From NCBI RefSeq assembly GCF_008370345.1, contig NZ_VTUU01000001.1:544223-608222 (forward strand): DNA of 64,000 bases. The letters are read 5' to 3'. The stretch's first letter is position 1, and each line of letters begins with the position of its first letter. The position numbers and the translations under genes are program-made. This document shows positions 40,961 through 49,077 of this stretch, piece by piece. Under the pieces are notes generated by a model. It saw only the letters and a program-made list of their open reading frames with translations. It was not told where the DNA came from and did no database searches. Source of the DNA: Marinobacter salinexigens (GTDB lineage Bacteria; Pseudomonadota; Gammaproteobacteria; Pseudomonadales; Oleiphilaceae).

Positions 40961-41689
40961 TCATCCCCCGGAAGATTCCTCTTCGCTCATCAGCCCTGCC
41001 ACTTGAGCCCCCGCATCGCAGTTCAGGAAGGTTGAAGACGACAACCATTGCGGGTCTGGATAGTAGCTGAACACCAGTTGTCCGCCCTTCAGGCTGTCTA
41101 CCACTTCCCTGATTGCGCCCTGGCTCACCGCCGGGCAGCCATGGCTGCGGCCGATGCGGCCGTATTCCGCCACCCAGGACGGATCAACGTAGTCGGCGCC
41201 GTGGATCACGATGGCGCGCTCGCGGGCCAGGTCGTTGACCCCTGGCTCGAGCCCGTCCAGCCTTAAGGAATAGCCGTGGCTCCCCCGATAACTCTCACTG
41301 GCCCGGAAAAGCCCTATGCTGGACTGGTAACTGCCGTTATTGTTTGAGAACGAGGTTGCGGTTTCCATGCCGGAGTTTTTGCCGTGGGCCACCAGGTCGC
41401 GAAGGATCAAATTGCCCTGGGCCAGGTCAAACAACCAGAGGCGGCGTTCACTGGAGGGTAGGGAAAAGTCGATGACGGCCAGTCGCTCCGGGCTCGCAAC
41501 ACCATGGGCAACGGCACAGCTTGATGCAGCCAGGGCTTTCTGGAGTACCGCCGGGTTCAGGTTCGGTGCTGCGGCTGAGAGTTGGCTGTAAAGCTTGGTG
41601 GGGCTATCCGCCATACAGGCGCCCGCTACAAACGTTAGCCAGACACTGGCCAGGAGTGCGGGTAGTCGGGGGCGGTGGATCTGTAACAT
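40961..41689 (-). CDS. Exported L,D-transpeptidase-like protein (YkuD_2 family)
   Basis: A 242-residue protein with a signal peptide (LPALLASVWLTFVAGACMADS). The catalytic-type motif RIGRSHGCPAVS (Cys nucleophile in SHGC) and IVIHGADYVDPSWVAEYG define the YkuD_2 family of murein L,D-transpeptidase-like enzymes, with SLRLDGLEPGVND before it. It probably works on peptidoglycan in the periplasm. Divergent from a second L,D-transpeptidase at 41841, from which about 150 bases separate it. Confidence 0.88.
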   Translation of the reverse strand: MLQIHRPRLPALLASVWLTFVAGACMADSPTKLYSQLSAAAPNLNPAVLQKALAASSCAVAHGVASPERLAVIDFSLPSSERRLWLFDLAQGNLILRDLVAHGKNSGMETATSFSNNNGSYQSSIGLFRASESYRGSHGYSLRLDGLEPGVNDLARERAIVIHGADYVDPSWVAEYGRIGRSHGCPAVSQGAIREVVDSLKGGQLVFSYYPDPQWLSSSTFLNCDAGAQVAGLMSEEESSGG

Positions 41690-41840
41690 TAAGGCAGTCT
41701 CGTTGAAGTAACATGGTGCATTGGCGCGTGGGTGACTTCAACGGACCGGACAAGGGCGGTACGAACAGCGAGCGGGAACCCAACTACGTTGCCAGTAAAT
41801 TTGCCGGATTCTAACAAAGAATTCCGAGGCGGCCATCAAC

Positions 41841-43433
41841 ATGTACGTTTTTTATACAAAACATAACGTTCACCCCCTGCTGATTGCTCTGCTCGCACTC
41901 GCCTGTCTGTTCCCTGCGGTGGGCTCTGCGAGTTTTCGTATGGAGCCCGAAGACTGCGTGGCTTTGCCGCAAGACTCCGGCGTGCTCGGTGAGTCGGTGT
42001 CTGGTTTCGGCAAAGCCATGGGCGACGACTTCTGGAATTCCGAGCCGCGCCTGAGTGCGCTGATCGAGCAGTTACAGACTTTGGAGGGTGATGGCCTGGC
42101 ACCCGCCGATTACTTTGTGCCGGTACTGAAGGATATTCGCGAGTTTCAGGGCACCTGGGGCGCAGTGCTTGCCTGCGATGCCGAACTGGCCAGCTACGCT
42201 TATTTAAGTGCATTGGCTGACTTGCGATTTGGCCGCGTGCAAACAGAAACCTCGGATGAGATCTGGTACGCCCCGATGCTGGGCGAGCGACGGCGCCTGA
42301 GCGAGCTGATGGAATTGGCGGCATTGGGGCTGGAGAGTTTACCGCAGGCGTTTGAACAGGCCCGCCCGGATCTGGATCGGTATACCAATTTGCGACAGGC
42401 CTATCTGACCGCTCGGGAAAACCTGCCAGAGAGTTGGCCGATGATTCCCGATGGCGCCACCCTGGAGCAAGGGCAGAAGTCCCCCAGAGTCGGCATTCTC
42501 AAACAGCGGCTGTTAGCGGAGCAGTATCTGGAGAGCACCGGTACCTCCGGCACTATCGAGAACAACCGGTTCGACGAATCAGTCACCCGTGCCATTGAGA
42601 CGTTTCAGCGCCGGCATTATCTGGATGTGGACGGAAAAGTCGGTGCGCAGACCCTGGCGCAGCTCAACGTTCAGCCTGAAGAGCGCCTGGAGCAGATTCG
42701 TTCCAATCTGGATCGTCTGCGACGCCTGGCGGCGGATATGGATGATACTCTGCTGCTGGTGGACATCGCTGCGGCCCGGTTGGAGTTCTACAACAAGGGC
42801 GAGCTGGCCTGGTCTGGCAGGGCTCAGGTTGGGCGGCCGCTGCGCCAGACACCGAAGCTGAAGTCAGTGATTACTCACATCACTGTGAACCCCAGCTGGA
42901 CCATTCCCACCTCGATTTTTGTAAAAGACCAGCTGCCTCACATTCTCAGCAATCCGGACTACCTCAAACAGCGCAACATCGGCATCTACAACTACCAGGG
43001 CGAGGAGCTGTCAGCCTCTGACGTTAACTGGAACAACCCCCGGGGGATTCTGCTGCGCCAGGCGCCGGGTCCCAATAATGCCCTGGGCGAGGTGGTGATC
43101 CGCTTCTCCAACCCGTTTGCGGTCTATCTCCACGATACCCCCAGCACCTGGTTGTTCAACACCAATGACCGCTTCTATAGCTCCGGCTGTGTTCGCGTAG
43201 AAGATGCCATGACCCTCGCTCAAACCCTGTTCGAGGTCTCTTCGCCCAAGGCCTGGCGGAAAGTGGAGCAGGTGCGGTCCAGGGGGGCTTCGGAGAATGT
43301 TCACCTGCCACGGGGAATCCCCGTACTGATGGCCTACTGGACGGCGGAAGCAGACGCAAATGGCGTGCTGAGCTATCGCCCGGATCCCTATCGCGATGAT
43401 CACGCGACGCTTGCAGAGATGACAGCAGAATGA
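41841..43433 (+). CDS. L,D-transpeptidase with peptidoglycan-binding domain (YcbB/LdtD-like)
   Basis: A 530-residue periplasmic enzyme. Signal sequence within the first 35 residues (LLIALLALACLFPAVGSA); scaffold domain to about 200; a peptidoglycan-binding repeat (ESVTRAIETFQRRHYLDVDGKVGAQTLAQLN in part) near 250; YkuD catalytic domain from 300 with LHDTPSTWLFN and the active FYSSGCVRVEDAMTLA (Cys about 450). Layout equals E. coli LdtD, which makes 3-3 cross-links. Start set at the ATG opening MYVFYTKHN; a later start is possible. Confidence 0.92.
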   Translation: MYVFYTKHNVHPLLIALLALACLFPAVGSASFRMEPEDCVALPQDSGVLGESVSGFGKAMGDDFWNSEPRLSALIEQLQTLEGDGLAPADYFVPVLKDIREFQGTWGAVLACDAELASYAYLSALADLRFGRVQTETSDEIWYAPMLGERRRLSELMELAALGLESLPQAFEQARPDLDRYTNLRQAYLTARENLPESWPMIPDGATLEQGQKSPRVGILKQRLLAEQYLESTGTSGTIENNRFDESVTRAIETFQRRHYLDVDGKVGAQTLAQLNVQPEERLEQIRSNLDRLRRLAADMDDTLLLVDIAAARLEFYNKGELAWSGRAQVGRPLRQTPKLKSVITHITVNPSWTIPTSIFVKDQLPHILSNPDYLKQRNIGIYNYQGEELSASDVNWNNPRGILLRQAPGPNNALGEVVIRFSNPFAVYLHDTPSTWLFNTNDRFYSSGCVRVEDAMTLAQTLFEVSSPKAWRKVEQVRSRGASENVHLPRGIPVLMAYWTAEADANGVLSYRPDPYRDDHATLAEMTAE

Positions 43434-43520
43434 ATCATCTGCGGCGGAAAACTCTATAAACCTGTATCCGGTTTCAGGGAAAGCTGCATCCTGGCTGCGC
43501 TTCATGGCATGAGTGAAAGT

Positions 43521-43545
43521 AATGATTTAATGATATTAAATCATT
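43521..43545. promoter_or_regulatory. AT-rich 25-bp palindrome before mesX
   Basis: AATGATTTAAT and ATTAAATCATT are exact reverse complements around GAT. It lies 70 bases upstream of mesX and 88 bases after the transpeptidase stop. Being only A/T-rich with little hairpin strength, it is more likely a protein operator than a terminator. The regulator is unknown; a methionine-pathway repressor or activator is one guess. Confidence 0.7.
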
Positions 43546-43614
43546 TTTATTCATCTTTGGCCCGACCTAGAATGCGCTCAGGATTTATCTCAGGAATCAG
43601 GATACGGGATCGCC

Positions 43615-44610
43615 ATGAACCACGACTTCACATTCGCCATCAAGCGCCTTCGTTTCGACGAAAACTATAAGCCGTCGGACAGCACGCGGATTACCACCAA
43701 CTTCGCCAACCTGGCCAGAGGGGAGAGGCGCCAGGAGAATTTGCGCAATGCCCTGAGGATGATTGACGACCGGTTCAATGCCCTGGCGCATTGGGATAAT
43801 CCGAACGGGGATCGTTACTCTGTCGAGCTTGAAATCGTTTCCGTGGATTTGACGGTGGATGGCCAAAGCAAGCGCGACACCTTCCCGGCGATTGAAGTGT
43901 TGAAGACGAACATTGTCGATCGCAAAACCAACAAGCGCATTGAAGGCATTCTGGGGAACAACTTTTCCTCCTACGTGCGCGATTATGACTTCAGCGTATG
44001 GCTGCTGGAGCACAACAAGGACCAACCGACATTCAGCATTCCAGAGAACTTTGGGGATCTGCATGGAAAGCTCTTCAAGCATTTCGTGAACTCGAAGGCC
44101 TACAAGGAAAGTTTTGCCAAGCCGCCGGTGATCTGCCTGAGCGTTTCAGATAGTAAGATCTACCGCCGGACAGACAACGAGCACCCGGTATTGGGTGTGG
44201 AATACCTGCCCAACGAATCCTCTCTGACCGAGCGCTATTTCAGGAAAATGGGGTTGCAGGTTCGCTATTTCATGCCAGCAGGCAGCGTTGCGCCTTTGGC
44301 TTTCTATTTCTTTGGCGATTTGCTGAATGATTACAGCAGTCTTGAGCTGATCAGCACCATCAGCACCATGGAAACCTTCCAGAGAATTTATCGGCCCGAG
44401 ATCTACAACGCCCATGCGGCGGCAGGCGCATCCTATCAACCTGATCTGAAGAACCAGAACCATTCAGTGACGGATATTGTTTACGACCGGGAAGAGCGCA
44501 GCCGGCTCGCCGTGGAACAGGGAAAATTTGCTGAGCAGTGTTTCATCAAGCCGTACCGGGCCATTCTTGAACAATGGTCTGCCAATGTCATTCCTGACCA
44601 CGCTCTTTGA
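43615..44610 (+). CDS. mesX: MesX (DUF1852), partner of the folate-independent methionine synthase
   Basis: A 331-residue cytosolic protein that reads as a full DUF1852: FTFAIKRLRFDENYKPSD, ANLARGERRQENLRNALRMIDDRFN in part, NDNFSSYVRDYDF-like GNNFSSYVRDYDFSVWLLE and FMPAGSVAPLAFYFFGDL. DUF1852 proteins were shown (Price and colleagues) to be needed for the MesD family of core methionine synthases in aerobic bacteria. The mesD gene follows 27 bases later. Catalytic role of MesX itself is not settled. Confidence 0.85.
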   Translation: MNHDFTFAIKRLRFDENYKPSDSTRITTNFANLARGERRQENLRNALRMIDDRFNALAHWDNPNGDRYSVELEIVSVDLTVDGQSKRDTFPAIEVLKTNIVDRKTNKRIEGILGNNFSSYVRDYDFSVWLLEHNKDQPTFSIPENFGDLHGKLFKHFVNSKAYKESFAKPPVICLSVSDSKIYRRTDNEHPVLGVEYLPNESSLTERYFRKMGLQVRYFMPAGSVAPLAFYFFGDLLNDYSSLELISTISTMETFQRIYRPEIYNAHAAAGASYQPDLKNQNHSVTDIVYDREERSRLAVEQGKFAEQCFIKPYRAILEQWSANVIPDHAL

Positions 44611-44637
44611 TCTACCTGAACCACAAGGCTATTTACC

Positions 44638-45666
44638 GTGAAAAAATTGTTACCCACGTCCATCGCCGGCAGTTTGCCAAAGCCCTCGTGGCTCGCTCAG
44701 CCTGAGACGCTCTGGTCGCCCTGGAAATTGCAGGGGCAGGAATTGGTTGAAGGCAAACAGGATGCCCTGAAGGTGTCGTTGCAAGAACAGCAACGGGCCG
44801 GGATTGATATCGTCAGTGATGGCGAACAGACACGACAGCATTTTGTTACCACGTTTATCGAACACCTCGATGGCGTTGATTTCGAGAAGCGTGAAACCGT
44901 CAGAATTCGCGATCGTTACGATGCCAGTGTGCCAACGGTGGTGGGGGCTGTCAGTCGACAGAAACCCGTGTTTGTTGAGGATGCCCGGTTTTTACGCGAG
45001 CAAACCGATCAACCCATCAAGTGGGCTCTGCCTGGTCCCATGACGATGATCGACACGCTCTACGACGCTCACTATAAAAGCCGGGAAAAGCTGGCCTGGG
45101 AATTCGCCAAAATCCTTAATCAGGAAGCCAATGAACTGGCGGCGGCCGGCGTTGATATCATTCAATTTGATGAACCCGCATTTAACGTGTTTTTCGACGA
45201 AGTGAATGACTGGGGAATTGCTGCGCTGGAAAAAGCCATTGAAGGGCTCGAATGTGAAACGGCGGTACACATTTGCTATGGCTACGGCATTAAAGCCAAT
45301 ACAGACTGGAAAAAGACGCTGGGGTCTGAATGGCGGCAATATGAAGAGATTTTCCCCAAGCTGCAAGCCTCCAATATCGATTTGATATCACTGGAATGCC
45401 AGAGCTCTCGTGTTCCAATGGATTTGATTAAACTGATTCGAGGTAAAAAAGTGATGGTGGGGGCCATTGATGTGGCAACCAATGTCATTGAGACACCCGA
45501 GGAAGTGGCCGATACGCTGCGCAAAGCACTCCGGTTTGTCGATGCCGACAAGCTATACCCTTGCACCAACTGCGGCATGACGCCCTTGTCTCGTCAGGTT
45601 GCCAGGGGCAAGCTGAGTGCGTTGAGTGCAGGAGCCGACATTGTTCGCAAAGAACTTTTGATCTAG
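44638..45666 (+). CDS. mesD: MesD, short folate-independent methionine synthase (MetE C-domain type)
   Basis: A 342-residue protein with a GTG start, corresponding only to the zinc catalytic half of MetE: GSLPKPSWLAQPETLW, ISDGEQTRQHF-like IVSDGEQTRQHFVTTFIEHL, LPGPMTMIDTLYD, IQFDEPAFNVF, AVHICYGYG, and CTNCGMTPLSRQVARGKL with the closing zinc cysteine. It lacks the N-terminal folate-binding half, so the methyl donor is not methyltetrahydrofolate-polyglutamate. With DUF1852 and a flavin reductase around it, this is the MesD class, which requires oxygen. Confidence 0.88.
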   Translation: MKKLLPTSIAGSLPKPSWLAQPETLWSPWKLQGQELVEGKQDALKVSLQEQQRAGIDIVSDGEQTRQHFVTTFIEHLDGVDFEKRETVRIRDRYDASVPTVVGAVSRQKPVFVEDARFLREQTDQPIKWALPGPMTMIDTLYDAHYKSREKLAWEFAKILNQEANELAAAGVDIIQFDEPAFNVFFDEVNDWGIAALEKAIEGLECETAVHICYGYGIKANTDWKKTLGSEWRQYEEIFPKLQASNIDLISLECQSSRVPMDLIKLIRGKKVMVGAIDVATNVIETPEEVADTLRKALRFVDADKLYPCTNCGMTPLSRQVARGKLSALSAGADIVRKELLI

Positions 45667-45682
45667 CGCGGGGGTGAGGTCT

Positions 45683-46180
45683 ATGTCATTTCCCCATACG
45701 GCTATCGAGCCGTTGCGCTTTCGCGAAGCCCTCGGCCACTACGCCTCCGGTATTACGGTGATCACATCACTCATTGATGGCGAGCAAATTGGCTTTACGT
45801 GCCAGTCGTTTTATAGCGTGTCGACGAGCCCACCGCTGGTGTCATTCAGCGTAAAAGCCAGTTCGTACAGCTACCCTAAAATTCGCCGGGCAGGGCGGTT
45901 CGCCGTGAATATCCTGTCTGGCGAGCAGGCTGAGATTTCCAACCAGTTCGCCCGGCAAGGCTCAGACAAGTGGCACGGCGTTGAGTGGCAGAAATCGCCG
46001 CTGGGTAATCCGGTCATCGCAGGCTGCCTGCACTGGCTTGATTGTGACATTCACGCTGAACATGCCGCAGGTGACCACCTGATCGTGATTGGTGAAGTGA
46101 AAGCGTTAAACCTGCAGGAAACGGATGCTTCTCAGCCTCTGCTTTACTTCAAAGGGCAATATTGCAACCTGTCCCGGTAA
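45683..46180 (+). CDS. Flavin reductase (FMN-binding split-barrel)
   Basis: A 165-residue protein started at MSFPHTAIEPLRFREAL; a GTG nine bases upstream is also in frame. It has the flavin reductase-like split barrel: LGHYASGITVITSLIDGEQIGFTCQSFYSVS in part, PPLVSFSVKASSYSYPKIR, FAVNILSGEQ and HLIVIGEVKALN. It follows mesD by 16 bases and probably supplies reduced flavin to the oxygen-dependent MesD/MesX reaction (inference from operon position). Confidence 0.88.
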   Translation: MSFPHTAIEPLRFREALGHYASGITVITSLIDGEQIGFTCQSFYSVSTSPPLVSFSVKASSYSYPKIRRAGRFAVNILSGEQAEISNQFARQGSDKWHGVEWQKSPLGNPVIAGCLHWLDCDIHAEHAAGDHLIVIGEVKALNLQETDASQPLLYFKGQYCNLSR

Positions 46181-46235
46181 TTCGTATGGGTGTAGGCTAG
46201 ACTGAATGAAGATGAGCAAACGAGGAGGAACCATC

Positions 46236-46478
46236 ATGCGTTATCTTGTGGCTGTTCTATTCACCTTGTTTTTTGCAGGCAGTGCCCTTGCCGGGCAGTG
46301 CCCAACGCTGGTTCATGAAATCGACCAACAACTGCAGTCGGCCCAGCTGGACGCTGACGCCAAGGCCAGAATTCAGGAACTCCGGGATCAGGGACAATCG
46401 CTGCACAGCCAGGGCAAGCATAGCGAGTCTGTGCAAGTGCTCAAGCAGGCAATGAGCGAACTGGATGCTGCTTCGTAG
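46236..46478 (+). CDS. Small exported helical protein (80 aa)
   Basis: Started at MRYLVAVLFTLFFAGSALAGQC, seven bases after GAGGAGG. A clean signal peptide (cleavage after ALA) leaves a mature protein of about 60 residues that is nearly all helix and rich in Gln, Ala and Asp (IDQQLQSAQLDADAKARIQELRDQ), resembling short tetratricopeptide-like or lipoprotein-like helices. No family recognised. Likely periplasmic. Confidence 0.75.
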   Translation: MRYLVAVLFTLFFAGSALAGQCPTLVHEIDQQLQSAQLDADAKARIQELRDQGQSLHSQGKHSESVQVLKQAMSELDAAS

Positions 46479-46573
46479 AAGCCAATTGCCAGGGCTATTA
46501 CCCTGGCCACCGGTTTACCCTGAATGCGGATTTTGCGTGGTAGGACCAGGCCAATAACGACGGTCTGATGAAG

Positions 46574-46604
46574 CCAGGAGGGCGTCCGCCCTCCGGTTTT
46601 CTAC
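46574..46604 (+). terminator. Terminator-like hairpin
   Basis: CCAGGAGGGCG and CGCCCTCCGG pair around TC, then TTTTC. It lies in the 266-base gap between the small exported protein and the PACE gene; the rest of the gap holds no gene I can support. Confidence 0.7.
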
Positions 46605-46744
46605 TATGGAGAGTTACTTTCCCATCCCCTAGAATTCTGATTGGCTTTGTGGCCTTAGGCCACTGAAATGCCCGATGTATTGTGAGGACGACCTCACCCC
46701 GCCAAGTACTGAACCGGGACGACCCGAACTCTTGAGACGTGATC

Positions 46745-47188
46745 ATGCGTACTACAGCAGACCGGGTTCGCCAGGCCGTTAGCTTTGAAGTGATTGGTAT
46801 TTTGCTCAGCACGGTTTTGGGTACCCTGATATTCCATATGCCCATAGAGACTATGGGGGTTTTGACAATCATCGGTGCCAGTTTGGCGACGGTGTGGAAC
46901 TATGTGTTCAACCTTCTGTTTGACCACGCTCTGTTGCGTGCTCGTGGTACTACCCGCAAGACGTTGGGGCTTCGCGTTCTTCATGCTTTGTGCTTTGAGG
47001 CGGTGCTGATGCTGGCTTTCCTGCCAGTCATTGCCTGGTGGTTGGGGCTGTCCCTGCTGGAAGCACTGGTTATGGACATCGCCTTTGTGGTCTTCTACCT
47101 CTTCTACGCCTTTCTCTTTACCTGGGCGTACGACACGATTTTTCCGGTACCTGAAACCATCAAGCAGCCGCTGAGCGATTGTGCATAG
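46745..47188 (+). CDS. PACE-family efflux transporter
   Basis: A 147-residue membrane protein with four helices in two tandem BTP halves: RVRQAVSFEVIGILLSTVLGTLIF, MGVLTIIGASLATVWNYVFNLLFD with its conserved WNYVFN, then RVLHALCFEAVLMLAFLPVIAW and ALVMDIAFVVFYLFYAFLFTWAYD. The acidic residue in helix 1 (FEV) is present. PACE proteins such as AceI export chlorhexidine and polyamines with protons. ATG 46745 preferred; a GTG six bases earlier is in frame. Confidence 0.92.
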   Translation: MRTTADRVRQAVSFEVIGILLSTVLGTLIFHMPIETMGVLTIIGASLATVWNYVFNLLFDHALLRARGTTRKTLGLRVLHALCFEAVLMLAFLPVIAWWLGLSLLEALVMDIAFVVFYLFYAFLFTWAYDTIFPVPETIKQPLSDCA

Positions 47189-47249
47189 CTGGCGCGGCCT
47201 ATAAGCTCATCTCTCACATTCTCCTCTGCAGGGAGGAGCTGTATGAGTC

Positions 47250-48647
47250 TTGCCATCGGTGGAAGGTGTAGTGTTGGTAGATAATAAAGCTAATCTGTTA
47301 AGAGTGCGGACGCTGTCGCCCGTGCGGTCTCCGATCAGTGCAGACAGCGAGCGTCGTGCGGCGGACGCTTTGAAGCAGATGTCGGCTGCCGGTGATACGG
47401 CGAGCTCGCTCAGGCTGCTGGCCGAATCCGCCACGCTGAAGTCCTTCCAGTGGCCGTGGGCCAGCGGTTACGGAACGCTTGAACATGACAATCTGCCCGC
47501 GTTATTCCTGCCATTTGATTGTTATTCGATTCATACCGAGGGAGTTTCTTTACCTGACGACATCCGTCAGTTGCTGGCTAACCATGGAGGGTTGATAGAG
47601 CGCTGCTGCTTGTATTTGTACGATGATACGGTGGCGTTGCTTCAACTGGATGTCGCGTTTCAGGCCAGTGCAACGCAGCTTTGCGATTTGCTGAATGGTC
47701 ATAGTCTGGACGGGGCGCTCTCTGCCCTTGCCAAGCAGGTTTATCAAAAGGCCATTTATCCCGCCTTCCACAACTACGCCCGCGAGTTTGCGAAGTCCGC
47801 GAGCAGAGGTGCATCCGGCTCTGTGGATTATCTCCGGGATCCGAAGAAACTGACGGTGTTCAAGGACGTATCGTTCGATTCGGAAGAACCGCCGGAGTCG
47901 TATGTGCTATGGACCGGGCGTTACGTTGTGACGCAACCAGACACCCTGGATGGCCCGCTTGGAGACAGCCTGCAAGCCTGGGCATCGTATACGGGGTCGC
48001 GAGACACGCTCCTTGAAGAGCGCCAGTTTGTGGGTTCCGGAAACATACTCGCACTGGCGGAGGATGTAGAATCGCAGTCGGAGAATTGGTTGCGCGGGCT
48101 GTCCATCTGCCAGCTGTACAATGCGATTCTGTCGATCTATGGCGGAATCCTGAAATCGAGTTATTCAGAACTCAATGATTACGCAAGCTCCAGGCGCCGG
48201 AGCAAAGATCTTCACAAGCTCATGCAGGACATCACCAGAACCCTGGATCATCTGGAATTCACCCGGCTCGAATTCAACGAGGCGGTGATCGGGGTTCAGG
48301 CCGAGCGGGTCAACGTTGTCAGAGCGGCTTACTCGGCATGGAATCTGGAAGAACTGATTCAGGGTTCTCTGGAGCGCACGAGCTTGATACGTTCGAAGAT
48401 CTCGCGGCTTTTAGAAGCACGCAAGGCCCAGCTTGACCGGTCCGTGGAACTGATCCTTGCGGGTATTGGTGGAGTGGCCGTCATCGACCTGTTCATCTCG
48501 CTGACCACGGCATCCCGGAGCCTCAGGCGAGATGATATTCCGGGGGTTCTGGATGTTTTCGAATGGCTTCAGCCGGATGGCTCCATCGCTTTGTCCACCA
48601 CCATTCTGGTCTTGATCTCCGTTTATATTTACCTGGCGAAGCGCTGA
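47250..48647 (+). CDS. Unknown membrane protein (465 aa)
   Basis: Begins most likely at TTG 47250, ten bases after GGGAGGAG; GTG at 47259 or 47268 are alternatives. Residues 1-290 look soluble and alpha/beta; 290-400 form a long helical, coiled-coil-like segment (RRRSKDLHKLMQDITRTLDHLEFTRLEFNEAVI in part); two hydrophobic helices end the chain (LILAGIGGVAVIDLFISL and STTILVLISVYIYLAKR). The layout recalls CorA-type topology without its GMN motif. No family recognised. A small gene follows 17 bases later. Confidence 0.75.
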   Translation: MPSVEGVVLVDNKANLLRVRTLSPVRSPISADSERRAADALKQMSAAGDTASSLRLLAESATLKSFQWPWASGYGTLEHDNLPALFLPFDCYSIHTEGVSLPDDIRQLLANHGGLIERCCLYLYDDTVALLQLDVAFQASATQLCDLLNGHSLDGALSALAKQVYQKAIYPAFHNYAREFAKSASRGASGSVDYLRDPKKLTVFKDVSFDSEEPPESYVLWTGRYVVTQPDTLDGPLGDSLQAWASYTGSRDTLLEERQFVGSGNILALAEDVESQSENWLRGLSICQLYNAILSIYGGILKSSYSELNDYASSRRRSKDLHKLMQDITRTLDHLEFTRLEFNEAVIGVQAERVNVVRAAYSAWNLEELIQGSLERTSLIRSKISRLLEARKAQLDRSVELILAGIGGVAVIDLFISLTTASRSLRRDDIPGVLDVFEWLQPDGSIALSTTILVLISVYIYLAKR

Positions 48648-48664
48648 TGAAAAAGGAGTTTGCT

Positions 48665-49054
48665 ATGACTGGCAGCGAAAGAGTTCGTTTCTGGGTGATT
48701 ATGTCTGCCGAACCGAGCCAGATCCCTGCGGCGAGTGAGCAGATAGCCCGGCAGCTTTCGCAGGCGTTTGGCGGTGCCACTGTTCTGGGTGGGTCTGAAG
48801 TGTCAGCGCTGACCGGATACTGGGCCGAGGATGGCCAGGCGTTCAAGGATGCCTACGACGGCGTTGTCCACAAAGAGTCTGTGTTTGCCATTATGCTGAT
48901 GGTTGTTCCGGAAGAAGAGGAGCGAGCCTACAGCGAGATTAAAACCACTGTTAAAAAGGCCGTGGCCGATTTCGGTCTGAATAGCCGCCACATTCATGTC
49001 GATGTGAGTTCGGTACGTGCGAGACACTTTGATGTTAACGATGTCGGGAGCTGA
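48665..49054 (+). CDS. Small protein of unknown function (129 aa)
   Basis: Started at MTGSERVRFWVIMSAEPSQ, six bases after AAGGAG; an ATG at 48647 that overlaps the upstream stop is the alternative. Short strands and helices (ERVRFWVIMSA, GGATVLGGSEVSALTGYW, ESVFAIMLMVVPEEEERAYSEI) suggest a ferredoxin-like alpha/beta fold. No motif for catalysis. Always read with the 465-aa membrane protein before it, it may be its soluble partner; radD starts 24 bases after the stop. Confidence 0.7.
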   Translation: MTGSERVRFWVIMSAEPSQIPAASEQIARQLSQAFGGATVLGGSEVSALTGYWAEDGQAFKDAYDGVVHKESVFAIMLMVVPEEEERAYSEIKTTVKKAVADFGLNSRHIHVDVSSVRARHFDVNDVGS

Positions 49055-49077
49055 CAGGCTGATATAGCTCGCGAATC

